Below are positions 15,992-23,518 of a stretch of 36,971 bases of DNA, in pieces; the first letter of the stretch is position 1; each line of letters begins with the position of its first letter. The notes under the pieces are model-generated. The model searched no databases. It saw nothing but the letters and a program-made list of their open reading frames with translations, and was not told the origin of the DNA. Made by a program: the position numbers and the translations under genes. Source of the stretch: a virus. Location of the stretch: positions 1 through 36,971 of IMG/VR virus record IMGVR_UViG_3300048061_000126; one strand, written 5' to 3'.

Positions 15992-18463
15992 TTAAGATAA
16001 GGTTATGCCGTATTCATCGGCGATGTTAGATTCAATGTCTGGGCGGTTAGCGGATTGGTCAGAGGTGTAAACCACGAACTCCTGCAAGGTTCCGTCCAGC
16101 CACGTATAGCCAGCAACTTCTCCACCTAGAACAATTCCACCATCTAATGAATTTTGGTTGGTTGCAGAACCTCCTAAACCAGACGCTACAATTTGCTGGT
16201 TTACGGGTATTGTCGTGATGGTAACAGGGGAGCCGTTGGCGAAATAGGTATTATGCCAAGTATAACCAGAAGCTCGTCCAAAAGCACCTCTATCAAGAGA
16301 GGATGCTGGCGTTCGTGCTACTGAGTCAGAATCGCGTCCACGATTAAAGACCGCAAAAGTAGCCAGAGGAAAGTCCGATGATGTGCCAACTGCGCCAGTT
16401 TCTAGGTAGGTATCAACCCCATTGAACTCAATAGCGATATTGGAACCTTCGGTGATTATGTTACCATTGGACACAATCTTGGGCTGGTATCCCTCTACTG
16501 CACTCTGCGAAGCATGGTTGCCGTTACCTGACTGGTCGTACCAAGTCTCAACGAATCCGTCCTCAGCAGGTGTATAGATGCCGTAGTGGTTGTTGATGTT
16601 GGACTCAATCTTGAAACGGTTGTCGGATTGGTCGGAGGAATAAAGAATAACTTCAGAAATTCCACCCTCGAAAAACCTAGTGACAGTTGGAGTGACACCA
16701 GTCTCCGAACCACCAAGTGTCAGCGTTCTGTTTGGAGTAATAGCACCTTGAGCATTTGCCCCGCTGGTTTCATTGCCACCATTGTAAAAGGAAGTAATGG
16801 TGCTTGCCGTCATAAAGGCAGTCGTGAGACTATTCACACCACCAACAGTCGTTGCAGTATTATCGACATTAGAAGACACACTAGGTATTCGTACCTGAGT
16901 CCTGAATGTATTGCTTGGGTCATTATAAAACAATCCGTAGCCTTGGCTAGAACCGTCCAAAACACCATTACCGATGAATGGTCTAAATCCAGTCAGGGTT
17001 GAATCAAACCGATTTACGCAAAAGAACGAAACTGGTATCTGCTCCTGCAAAGAAGTGGTTTGCAAATATTTTGAACCAGCAAAATCAATATCATCCAGCA
17101 AGCTACCCGCCTCAGCAATCTTGGGCTGGTCGCCAGCAGTATCCTGCGTTGCGTCATAGCCATTGACTGATTGGTCATACCATGTGACTACGTATGCGTC
17201 ATGGTTATACGGAACATTGACGGAAAAATTGCTGACCACATAATCTGCCGAAGCCGTAATAAATAGCATCGCCTTGAAGTCAGCGGTTGAAGTAAGCGTA
17301 AATGACTTGCTTCCGCTTGTAGTAATAGTTTCATCGTTAGAAACGTCTGACCCTGTTTCAAAATCGGGTCTTAGTTTTATTGATACCGTACCGCTATTAA
17401 GAGTAATATCAAAGGACACTTGTACCGCAGTTCCGCTCGTTCCCGCTATGTCAAAACCACAAGCGGCAATATTATTCGTAACAGCAGTAAATCCCGTTGT
17501 TCCGTCTGGAGTAAGGGTATCATACCTAGCTGAACCAGTTCTGTTTCGTGCTGGCGTAGCCTCAGTCAAGAACCCACCCAGCGTGGTCGCTGTGGTGTCG
17601 CCAGCGTCCTGCTGTTTACCATAGGAGCCGTTTGCAATAGCAAATACGTCACCAGTGGTAAGACCAGAACTATCGGCTGCGATAAAAGTTAATGCCGTTG
17701 GCGTATTAGATGTAACAGTGAACTGACCAGAAAATGTGTACCATGAATCCTCAGAAGGCATAGGCACATCACTGTGACCAATAGTAGTATTTCCTGAGCG
17801 AATACGCAAATCTGGCAACCCGCCTGTATTAGTAGATGCCCAATACACATCAAAGCTGTACGTAACAACATCACCAATTGCTACATCGCTTGTTGAAAAA
17901 TTCAAACCCAAAAGTCCAGAACCATCAAACGTGGCAAACAAAACATTATCCTTGCCATCCAATGTGTTGCCGAATGTAAAGGTAGCCCCCGAAATGCTGG
18001 ATGCAAACCCACCTGTGTCAGTAGCAAATCCTGACTCGCTGACTAATTCAATATCCTCAACATTGCTAATCGCAGAACTAGCACTTACCTCGTTATTGGC
18101 ATCGAACGCCACGTTGACCTCAACATTGTCAGAGGGTCTACGGATTTGTACAGCGTTACCTGTGTAGGCATCACGTACCTTACGAAGGCTGTAAGCAGCA
18201 GCAGCGGTAGCTACGTCAGCAGGAAGGGTATCCTCAAGTTTGCCGTTTACCCAATCCTCAAGCTCAAAGGAAACACCCTCGGCAGTGAAGTCCAACTCGG
18301 CATCATCACCGTCACGCCGTACACGAGCAACATTGTTCGCATCGCCATTCAAGGCACGAAGCGAATACGCAGCAGCCGCTCCTGGGAATGTTGGTAGGAG
18401 CTTGTCGCCAACCGTGCTAAGTAACGGTTGCCGTTGCAGAGCAGCGTCAAGGCTAATGTGCAT
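15992..18463 (-). CDS. Large modular LamG/concanavalin-like adhesin
   Basis: The 823-residue protein is built from repeats. Two AAAAYSLR modules lie at about residues 31-70 and 86-125. A beta-sandwich region follows at about 150-420. Two LamG-like lectin modules each open with WYDQS (about residues 425 and 640) followed by a QPKI segment. Each closes with a SDQS.NR..IESNI..YGI block, near 610-630 and at the C-terminus. LamG/ConA-type folds bind glycans or peptides, so the protein is probably a receptor-binding tail or head appendage. It lies between connector-type genes and the lysis genes. The duplicated modules suggest growth by internal duplication. Confidence 0.75.
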   Translation of the reverse strand: MHISLDAALQRQPLLSTVGDKLLPTFPGAAAAYSLRALNGDANNVARVRRDGDDAELDFTAEGVSFELEDWVNGKLEDTLPADVATAAAAYSLRKVRDAYTGNAVQIRRPSDNVEVNVAFDANNEVSASSAISNVEDIELVSESGFATDTGGFASSISGATFTFGNTLDGKDNVLFATFDGSGLLGLNFSTSDVAIGDVVTYSFDVYWASTNTGGLPDLRIRSGNTTIGHSDVPMPSEDSWYTFSGQFTVTSNTPTALTFIAADSSGLTTGDVFAIANGSYGKQQDAGDTTATTLGGFLTEATPARNRTGSARYDTLTPDGTTGFTAVTNNIAACGFDIAGTSGTAVQVSFDITLNSGTVSIKLRPDFETGSDVSNDETITTSGSKSFTLTSTADFKAMLFITASADYVVSNFSVNVPYNHDAYVVTWYDQSVNGYDATQDTAGDQPKIAEAGSLLDDIDFAGSKYLQTTSLQEQIPVSFFCVNRFDSTLTGFRPFIGNGVLDGSSQGYGLFYNDPSNTFRTQVRIPSVSSNVDNTATTVGGVNSLTTAFMTASTITSFYNGGNETSGANAQGAITPNRTLTLGGSETGVTPTVTRFFEGGISEVILYSSDQSDNRFKIESNINNHYGIYTPAEDGFVETWYDQSGNGNHASQSAVEGYQPKIVSNGNIITEGSNIAIEFNGVDTYLETGAVGTSSDFPLATFAVFNRGRDSDSVARTPASSLDRGAFGRASGYTWHNTYFANGSPVTITTIPVNQQIVASGLGGSATNQNSLDGGIVLGGEVAGYTWLDGTLQEFVVYTSDQSANRPDIESNIADEYGITLS

Positions 18464-18464
18464 C

Positions 18465-18722
18465 TTAGACCCTGTGCAGTGCTACTAGACCAGAGGAGAT
18501 TGTTACGCTGCTGAACGTACCATAAAGGATGGTTCCAGCGGCGAAGGTATCAACCAATTTGTCGGAGTTCTGTACGGAACTGGACGATGTAAGTGCAGAT
18601 ATAGTGGAATCCTTGAGGAACTGAATCGCTCCAAAAGAACCAGTAGTAGCACCAGCAGCGGCATCAATAATTACAGAACCAGCGGAGGAAAACTCCAGAG
18701 CATTATTTCGAGATTTAGCCAT
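18465..18722 (-). CDS. Small virion-associated protein
   Basis: The 85-residue, Ser/Ala/Thr-rich protein is predicted mainly beta: FGAIQFLKDSTISALTSS, then GTILYGTFSSVTISSGLVAL. Similar small proteins (QFL.D.TISALT ... GTFSSVT.SSGL) occur next to tail or adhesin genes in uncultured phages and may be decoration or fibre-base proteins. The gene is one base upstream of the adhesin gene and is led by a TATAAT box six bases before the ATG, so it opens a possible transcription unit with the adhesin. Confidence 0.6.
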   Translation of the reverse strand: MAKSRNNALEFSSAGSVIIDAAAGATTGSFGAIQFLKDSTISALTSSSSVQNSDKLVDTFAAGTILYGTFSSVTISSGLVALHRV

Positions 18723-18750
18723 GTCGGTATTATATCACAGGGGGTTTAAG
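18723..18750 (-). promoter_or_regulatory. TATAAT box six bases before ATG; candidate leaderless promoter
   Basis: On the - strand ACCCCCTGTGATATAAT is followed by ACCGAC and then ATG (TATAAT at 18729-18734). The first 17 bases differ from the site upstream of the 1327-residue gene at only two positions. The distance from TATAAT to ATG would put a normal start site on the initiation codon. No -35 box is apparent. Confidence 0.55.
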
Positions 18751-19371
18751 TTATCGGGATTGCCGATTACCATGAGTTGAAAATTTCTTATTGACGGTGT
18801 TGTTGTTTGCCTGTTTATCTAGACGTAACAATTCCCGACCAAGCATTATCTCAGCTTGCTGGGACGCCAGAACAGCCTTTTCAGTTTGACCATCGCCAGT
18901 ATAAAAATCAGCAAGGGCGGTATATATAATGTAATCCACGAACTCGCTTGGGATGTCAGTACTGTCAGGAGTATAACTAGGGTTGAACTCCTTCTTGTAA
19001 GTTACGAATGCAGATGAAGCATCCGCAGTCGTGAGGTTCAGTACGTGCGCCCCAGTTGAATCAACATAGAACTCAAACTCCAAGGCTGAGTTCCGCAGAA
19101 ACGGTTCAGTCCGATGGATTCTGAGAAACTCACCAATGGTATCCTTGCCACCTTCAGCATAAGGAATCGTCTGGGCAGGGGAGGACGAAATGGTTCTCTC
19201 CTCACCTATGACCAAGTATCGGGGCCACGCATCTGATTCATTGTATGCTCTTACCGAAGCACGATTAGTCGAGCTTTGCAGAAAGAACTCATCAGCCGAA
19301 GTCAATGTTTCAAGACCAGCAATGGCCTGGAAAGCATTCTTTACATCAGTAAATGTTACGTCAGACGGCAT
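18751..19371 (-). CDS. Connector / tail-adaptor protein, paralogue 2
   Basis: The 206-residue protein is clearly homologous to the preceding 251-residue protein. Both have an N-terminal F..IAGLETL...D.FFL..S.NR block, a WP....GE segment, a beta-rich middle and a helix with GDGQTEKA followed by QQAEIML. Proteins of this build resemble head-completion or adaptor proteins such as T7 gp11 or P22 gp4, which seal the portal and bind the tail. The two genes share a TAATG junction. A heteromeric ring or sequential rings are possible. Confidence 0.6.
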   Translation of the reverse strand: MPSDVTFTDVKNAFQAIAGLETLTSADEFFLQSSTNRASVRAYNESDAWPRYLVIGEERTISSSPAQTIPYAEGGKDTIGEFLRIHRTEPFLRNSALEFEFYVDSTGAHVLNLTTADASSAFVTYKKEFNPSYTPDSTDIPSEFVDYIIYTALADFYTGDGQTEKAVLASQQAEIMLGRELLRLDKQANNNTVNKKFSTHGNRQSR

Positions 19372-20126
19372 TATTGTACGTTGTTACCGAGAACTGTTTC
19401 TGCTTGATTCAATGGTGTGCCACCAGCCTGAAGGTTGTGACGGCGGAATTGGGTCTGCGGACGGTACTGAAGGACATCGTGACGGAACTGACGGCTCTGG
19501 TTACGAACCTTATCAATCTCCATACGTAAAAGCAGTTCAGCATTCTGGTCCTCTACCTGAGCCTTGTCAGTCTGGCCGTCTCCGCGAAGGAAATCGGCGT
19601 AAGCACCAAAGGCGCAGTACTCAAAGAAGGCATAAGGAATATTCGGGTTATCGCCTGACTCATCCCCAAAGAATCCACTTGTGTAAGTTCCGCCATCGGC
19701 AATTACTGCATCAAGGTCCTTACGATAAGTAACGAAGACATCAATTGAATCAAGAACCGAAGGGCTTACGATTTTGACTGCGGGATACCCTGATGCGTTC
19801 GTCAATGAAACAAAGGTGTACTCCTCTGGATAACGTGTATCCGTTGGGTCCGTTTTGTGAATACGAAATACCACGTTAGCATCATTAGCTAAATCCACAC
19901 CAGTTCCATACGTCTGAATAGTATTGTCATCAGACGTTACAAGCGAAACAGATTCTCCAACAAGCGTAAAGTCAGGCCAGGGGTAACGCTCAAATGCGTT
20001 ACGCATACGGCGATTAACGGACTGCCGAAGAAAAGCGGCATCAGTAGTTTCGAGGGTTGCTAGACCTGCAATGGACTTGAAGCGTTCTTCAAGGTTATCG
20101 TACGTTGAGGTTGGGTAATTTGCCAT
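19371..20126 (-). CDS. Connector / tail-adaptor protein, paralogue 1
   Basis: The 251-residue protein carries the same pattern as the next gene: FKSIAGLATLETTDAAFLRQ followed by SVNRRMRNAFERYPWPDF near the N-terminus, then GDGQTDKAQVEDQNAELLLR near residue 190. It has an extra C-terminal tail of about 45 residues rich in Arg and Gln (RNQSRQFRHDVLQYRPQTQF). Position after the capsid genes fits a portal-tail connector. A TATAAT box lies six bases before its ATG at 20133-20138. Function is inferred from position and general fold pattern, not from a specific motif. Confidence 0.6.
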   Translation of the reverse strand: MANYPTSTYDNLEERFKSIAGLATLETTDAAFLRQSVNRRMRNAFERYPWPDFTLVGESVSLVTSDDNTIQTYGTGVDLANDANVVFRIHKTDPTDTRYPEEYTFVSLTNASGYPAVKIVSPSVLDSIDVFVTYRKDLDAVIADGGTYTSGFFGDESGDNPNIPYAFFEYCAFGAYADFLRGDGQTDKAQVEDQNAELLLRMEIDKVRNQSRQFRHDVLQYRPQTQFRRHNLQAGGTPLNQAETVLGNNVQ

Positions 20127-20146
20127 GGCGTGATTATATCAGATGG
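20127..20146 (-). promoter_or_regulatory. TATAAT box six bases before ATG; candidate leaderless promoter
   Basis: The whole 20-base gap reads, on the - strand, CATCTGATATAATCACGCC and then ATG. TATAAT is at 20133-20138 and the spacer to ATG is six bases, as in the gap at 18723-18750. The upstream part is a weaker version of the CCCCTGTGA block found there. Confidence 0.5.
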
Positions 20147-20455
20147 TTATGCTTTGTTCGGGCTTAGTTCGGGGTACTTCTTGTTGTAGTACTGTAGAAA
20201 TTTTTTGGAATGAACTTCTTCATGTCCGTATTTTTGTGTCAGCCTGAAGAACTCACGGGCTGGCATAGTGGCGACAGGTTTTCCAAGCGTAGGGTGTTCA
20301 GTTCCTTTTAATGCTGTGGCTTCCTTGACGGCCTGATTGAATCTCTTTTGTTCGGTAGCTCGCTCCAGTGCGAAACCATTCTTGATTTCACGCATGAATG
20401 CGCGGTCAATCTCGCCATCCGAATACTTCTTTATATTGGGTACAATAATGTCCAT
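20147..20455 (-). CDS. Hypothetical protein after the capsid gene
   Basis: The 102-residue, basic, mostly helical protein is not recognised: DGEIDRAFMREIKNGFALER, then MPAREFFRLTQKYGHEEVHS and KKFLQYYNKKYPEL. It is separated from the major capsid gene by a terminator hairpin, so it may be expressed at a lower level than the capsid. Location between capsid and connector genes suggests a minor head protein. This is only positional. Confidence 0.6.
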   Translation of the reverse strand: MDIIVPNIKKYSDGEIDRAFMREIKNGFALERATEQKRFNQAVKEATALKGTEHPTLGKPVATMPAREFFRLTQKYGHEEVHSKKFLQYYNKKYPELSPNKA

Positions 20456-20459
20456 ATAG

Positions 20460-20490
20460 AAAAAGGGCGGGGGGAATATCCCCCCAACCC
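20460..20490 (-). terminator. Terminator hairpin downstream of the major capsid gene
   Basis: Read on the - strand, GGGGGG (20480-20485) and CCCCCC (20469-20474) form a stem closed by an A-T pair with a three-base loop. It is extended by outer GGG/CCC pairs across a small internal loop and followed by TTTTT (20460-20464). It lies in the 48-base gap after the capsid stop codon. Partial termination here would raise capsid expression relative to downstream genes. Confidence 0.8.
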
Positions 20491-20503
20491 AGATTCAATG
20501 CAA

Positions 20504-21535
20504 TTAGGCAGTTGCGACAATCTTGCCGTGCGCTCCTGGGTGGTAAACACCGAGGGTCAAGGCGCAATCAACGTAACCACGCTCACCGCCACCTTGGTTA
20601 GGCAGACGGGTGCTTCCCATTGGGATAAGCTCATGGATACCAACGTACTCAGGGTTGACCAAGTAACCAGACATTCCTGCTTGACCAGCTTGGGTCGGTG
20701 CACAGTCAGGGTTAGCATTTACAACCGAAACAACACCGTGGTCGCTTTGGTAGAGGTCAACGCTCAGCTTGATGCTTCCGCTTTCACCGTTGTAGTTCAC
20801 GTTACGAACGCTGTTGTCCGAGGAACCAGAGATGCGAGCGAAGTCGCTGATGTCATTACGAAGAGCGGTGTCAGCAACCAACATAAGGTTGTTGGAAGTA
20901 CCAGTTACACCGAAGATAGAAGTAATGATGGTGTTAAGCTCGGACTCAGCGAACTCGTCATCAGTTACGTCAGCAATCGAAGCAGCGGGGGCTTTGAAAG
21001 CATCGGGGATGTCGGCAGATGCTCCAGCACCACCAGTGTCAGCAGCGGACTCAATCCACTTGCCAAGTCCACGAAGGGCATAGGCAGTGTTAGTTCCGTT
21101 TTCAACAGCGCGGTCTTGTGCGCCAGAGATGGTAGCTTCAATGTCGCGTTTGAGTTCGCGGATGGACTTAGCTTCGGCTTGTGCAATCTTAGCGGGGCCA
21201 ACGGAATCAACAGCTTCCTGAAGGTCCGATACCATGTAGTCACGGCGGAACTTCTGGATGTAGTTTCCAAGGCGAGCGCGAGCAGCGAACTTGTCGTCAA
21301 AAGAACCTCCACCGTCAGTGACGTCAAAACCTTCACGAACACCAGCAGTGCTGGGGGTAGCGAGGCTGTCAACGGTCCACTCTACGAAAGTAGCGGATGC
21401 TTTTTGCTTGTTGGCACTCGAAAGAATAGGGGTTTCTTCAGGTGCAAGGATAGTAAGAACATCGGTGAGGTCCTCGCGGTTAGACGCGGCTGAACCACCC
21501 AATGCGGATGTGTCATATGTGTTTGAGAATGCCAT
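20504..21535 (-). CDS. Major capsid protein, SU10/DUF5309 type (HK97 fold)
   Basis: The 343-residue protein begins with the stretch NREDLTDVLTILAPEETPIL (about residues 19-38), a hallmark of SU10-type major capsid proteins. It continues with FVEWTVDSL, YMVSDLQEAVDSVG and IRELKRDIEATISGAQ, matching the long spine helix region of the HK97 fold. Length fits the family. It forms the icosahedral shell, assembled on the scaffold encoded just upstream. It has a TATAAT box 11 bases before ATG and is followed by a strong terminator, consistent with high, separately controlled expression. Confidence 0.88.
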   Translation of the reverse strand: MAFSNTYDTSALGGSAASNREDLTDVLTILAPEETPILSSANKQKASATFVEWTVDSLATPSTAGVREGFDVTDGGGSFDDKFAARARLGNYIQKFRRDYMVSDLQEAVDSVGPAKIAQAEAKSIRELKRDIEATISGAQDRAVENGTNTAYALRGLGKWIESAADTGGAGASADIPDAFKAPAASIADVTDDEFAESELNTIITSIFGVTGTSNNLMLVADTALRNDISDFARISGSSDNSVRNVNYNGESGSIKLSVDLYQSDHGVVSVVNANPDCAPTQAGQAGMSGYLVNPEYVGIHELIPMGSTRLPNQGGGERGYVDCALTLGVYHPGAHGKIVATA

Positions 21536-21567
21536 TTTAAATAATGATTATAAGTGAATGATTGTAA
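21536..21567 (-). promoter_or_regulatory. TATAAT box upstream of the capsid gene
   Basis: In the 32-base gap, TATAAT at 21547-21552 (- strand) is followed by an 11-base AT-rich spacer (CATTATTTAAA) and the capsid ATG. No -35 box is obvious. The spacer is longer than at the three candidate leaderless sites, so a short leader would be made. Confidence 0.45.
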
Positions 21568-22683
21568 TTAGCGGCGTGATGCCATTTTAAGTTTTCTAAG
21601 TTCGGCGAAATCGCGGGGGTTACCCGATGTTTTAAACCTGGCCTCTAATTCCTTAAGGGCCTTGGCGGTTCTTCCAGCCTGTTTTTCGGGCTGAGCAGCG
21701 GATGGATTTCCTGTCTTAGGTGGGCTAAGCGATGGGCTTGTCTTCTTTGTCTCAACGGGCTTGCGTCCATAGATACTGTTTACGCCATGAGCGAACCAGT
21801 AATCCAACTGAGATGCGATGTCAGGGGCCTCCTTCATCAGAACCTTTTTCAGGTCCTTGAATCGTTTGTCCCCAACGACTGCCTCGTATTGCTTGCGGGT
21901 GTCGTTGTCCTCACCTTGTAGCCATGCTAGTTCTTCTTGCGCTTGAGCCTCGAATGCTTGAGCCATTTGCTCAGATTGGGCTTGCGATTGAAGGACTTGC
22001 AATTGGGCTGGTAGGAATGTCTTCTGTGCCTTACGTGCTTGAAGCAATGCTTTCCGCACTTCGGCCTTCGTCATTTCTTTACCTTCTACTTCGGTTACTA
22101 CATCGTCCGCAGCATAGGCATCACTTTCAAAAAGGACATCCTCTGCCCACTCCACAATATTGCTGACTTCTTCCGCTTTCTCTTGCAAGCCTTCGATATT
22201 CTCGATGTTGCTGAAAGGGTTGTTCTCAACCTTCTTGGGTGCGTCCAATGGATTTTCCTTTTCCTTGAGCGAAGCCTCCAAGCGAGCTAACCGTTCTTCG
22301 GCTGACTTTCGTTTAGCTGTAAGCTCACCATAGCGAGCAACTGCACGACTGCCTAGCTTCTCGGCTAGTTCCCTTAACTCCTCCTCGGACATATCGTCCA
22401 GGTCCAACTGTGAAAGAACGTCTTCGGACTGTTCCTCGGTTGTCTCCTCGGTCTCCTCTTGAGTTTCCTCTTCGGTTTCCTCGATTACTTCCTCGGCTGC
22501 TTCCTCTTCGACTTCTTCGGATGCTTCCTCTACTTCCTCCACTTGGGGTTCAGCCTGAGCCTGCATCTGTCCGAGCCTGCGATTAGCAAGGTCCGCAACG
22601 GATATATTAGTATTGTCCACTGAATTTGTATCTGCCTCAGCGTTAGCAGTTGCGATTTCGTCTGTCATAATTAATCCACTCAT
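21568..22683 (-). CDS. Capsid scaffolding protein candidate
   Basis: The 371-residue, strongly acidic protein has a Glu-rich stretch at about residues 45-92 (for example VEEASEEVEEEAAEEVIEET). It continues into helical, coiled-coil-prone regions (KRKSAEERLARLEASLKEKE and a long Gln/Ala-rich helix near 215-260). The C-terminus is basic (RDFAELRKLKMASRR), as expected for capsid-shell binding by scaffolds. It lies immediately upstream of the major capsid gene, the standard place. A second in-frame ATG at 22668 would remove five residues, and neither start has a clear ribosome site. Confidence 0.75.
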   Translation of the reverse strand: MSGLIMTDEIATANAEADTNSVDNTNISVADLANRRLGQMQAQAEPQVEEVEEASEEVEEEAAEEVIEETEEETQEETEETTEEQSEDVLSQLDLDDMSEEELRELAEKLGSRAVARYGELTAKRKSAEERLARLEASLKEKENPLDAPKKVENNPFSNIENIEGLQEKAEEVSNIVEWAEDVLFESDAYAADDVVTEVEGKEMTKAEVRKALLQARKAQKTFLPAQLQVLQSQAQSEQMAQAFEAQAQEELAWLQGEDNDTRKQYEAVVGDKRFKDLKKVLMKEAPDIASQLDYWFAHGVNSIYGRKPVETKKTSPSLSPPKTGNPSAAQPEKQAGRTAKALKELEARFKTSGNPRDFAELRKLKMASRR

Positions 22684-22768
22684 TAACGCCGAGCGATGGC
22701 GATGGGCGCATTATAACACCCCTGTTTACAAATATGCGGAAACATATTTGCGGAAGTGATTTATCACC
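22684..22768 (-). promoter_or_regulatory. Regulatory gap with TATAAT and two inverted repeats
   Basis: This 85-base gap precedes the scaffold gene. It contains TATAAT (- strand, 22710-22715). It also contains a perfect inverted repeat with 8-base arms CAAATATG and CATATTTG (22729-22736 and 22743-22750), and a second one, GTGATTTATCAC (22756-22767). The two inverted repeats lie upstream of the TATAAT, where an activator or repressor would bind. They could also form RNA hairpins after the 72-residue gene. No T-run follows, so termination is less likely. Confidence 0.5.
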
Positions 22769-22987
22769 TTACAAACTGTCTTGAAAACGCTGACGCAACT
22801 TTTCCCACCCAGCGAACTGAAGGATTTGGTCATAGGTAATGATTCTACCTGACACCTGCTGAATGGTTTCCGTTGGTGCTTCGTGAAGCTCGGCAATAGC
22901 CTCTTCACGTAGGTTGTGAATAACCTGCATGAACCGAGCGAAATGCTCATGGTTGTGCAGGGATTGTAGGTCCTGTTCTATGCTCAT
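22769..22987 (-). CDS. Small hypothetical protein between endolysin and scaffold
   Basis: The 72-residue, all-helical protein reads SIEQDLQSLHNHEHFARFMQ, then VIHNLREEAIAELHEAPTET and ITYDQILQFAGWEKLRQRF. The combination is familiar from podovirus head gene clusters but has no known function. It starts three bases after the endolysin stop. An overlapping frame at 22726-22950 is judged a shadow because this one has the conserved-looking pattern and the tight junction. Confidence 0.65.
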   Translation of the reverse strand: MSIEQDLQSLHNHEHFARFMQVIHNLREEAIAELHEAPTETIQQVSGRIITYDQILQFAGWEKLRQRFQDSL

Positions 22988-22990
22988 AAA

Positions 22991-23518
22991 TTATCGTGAC
23001 GCTGAAGCCATCAGCTCTACGGTGCGTGGTCCGCGTGTCTTTACATCCTTGTACCACTTACTGTCCACCATTTCATCGGCGGCTGTCTTGTAATCATTTT
23101 GACCCAAGGCAGCATTCATACGCTCGAACTTGTTCAGCTTTGTAAGGCCGAGGTTAAACGCCATATCAACGATTGCTTTCTTGACTGGCTCAGGTCGTTT
23201 GTTGAACTGCGGGTCAAACTTTTTCGCGTCCCCGAAAGCCTGTGTAAGGCTGTGGTTGTAAAGTGTACGTATCTCCTCGTCATTAAGTTCACGACCAGCA
23301 AATAGTTCATTTACATCAATACCAATCTTCTTAAGGAACTTGCGGTTCCCGCCATCCTCAAGGTTGAATCCTATACCGATGGTACGCTTTCCTTTGGTGT
23401 CCTTGTAAACCTTGGTTTTGTAACCCTCGTTCTCCTTGAACATATCAAAGTAATCCTGCGCTCGCTTCTCACGTGCGCGTTGCATTGCGTACTCCTGTGC
23501 TGTCTTGTTATCAGGCAT
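22991..23518 (-). CDS. Endolysin, T4-lysozyme type (GH24 muramidase)
   Basis: The 175-residue protein has the GH24 catalytic triad with exact T4 lysozyme spacing. Glu31 lies in KENEGYKTKVYKDTKGKR, Asp40 is nine residues later, and Thr46 lies in TIGIGFN. The middle (VKKAIVDMAFNLGLTKLNKF) matches the family's Asn-rich core helix. It hydrolyses the MurNAc-GlcNAc bond of peptidoglycan. An N-terminal 26-residue basic helix precedes the domain and no signal peptide is visible, so export would depend on a holin. It sits between portal and scaffold, far from the holin candidates. A virion-associated role is possible. Its start overlaps the portal stop (TAATG). Confidence 0.9.
   Translation of the reverse strand: MPDNKTAQEYAMQRAREKRAQDYFDMFKENEGYKTKVYKDTKGKRTIGIGFNLEDGGNRKFLKKIGIDVNELFAGRELNDEEIRTLYNHSLTQAFGDAKKFDPQFNKRPEPVKKAIVDMAFNLGLTKLNKFERMNAALGQNDYKTAADEMVDSKWYKDVKTRGPRTVELMASASR

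Noticed and set aside
20348-21493. Long + strand open frame of 381 codons
   Set aside because: It lies antisense to the major capsid gene and has a low-complexity Ser/Val/Gly composition typical of an antisense shadow.
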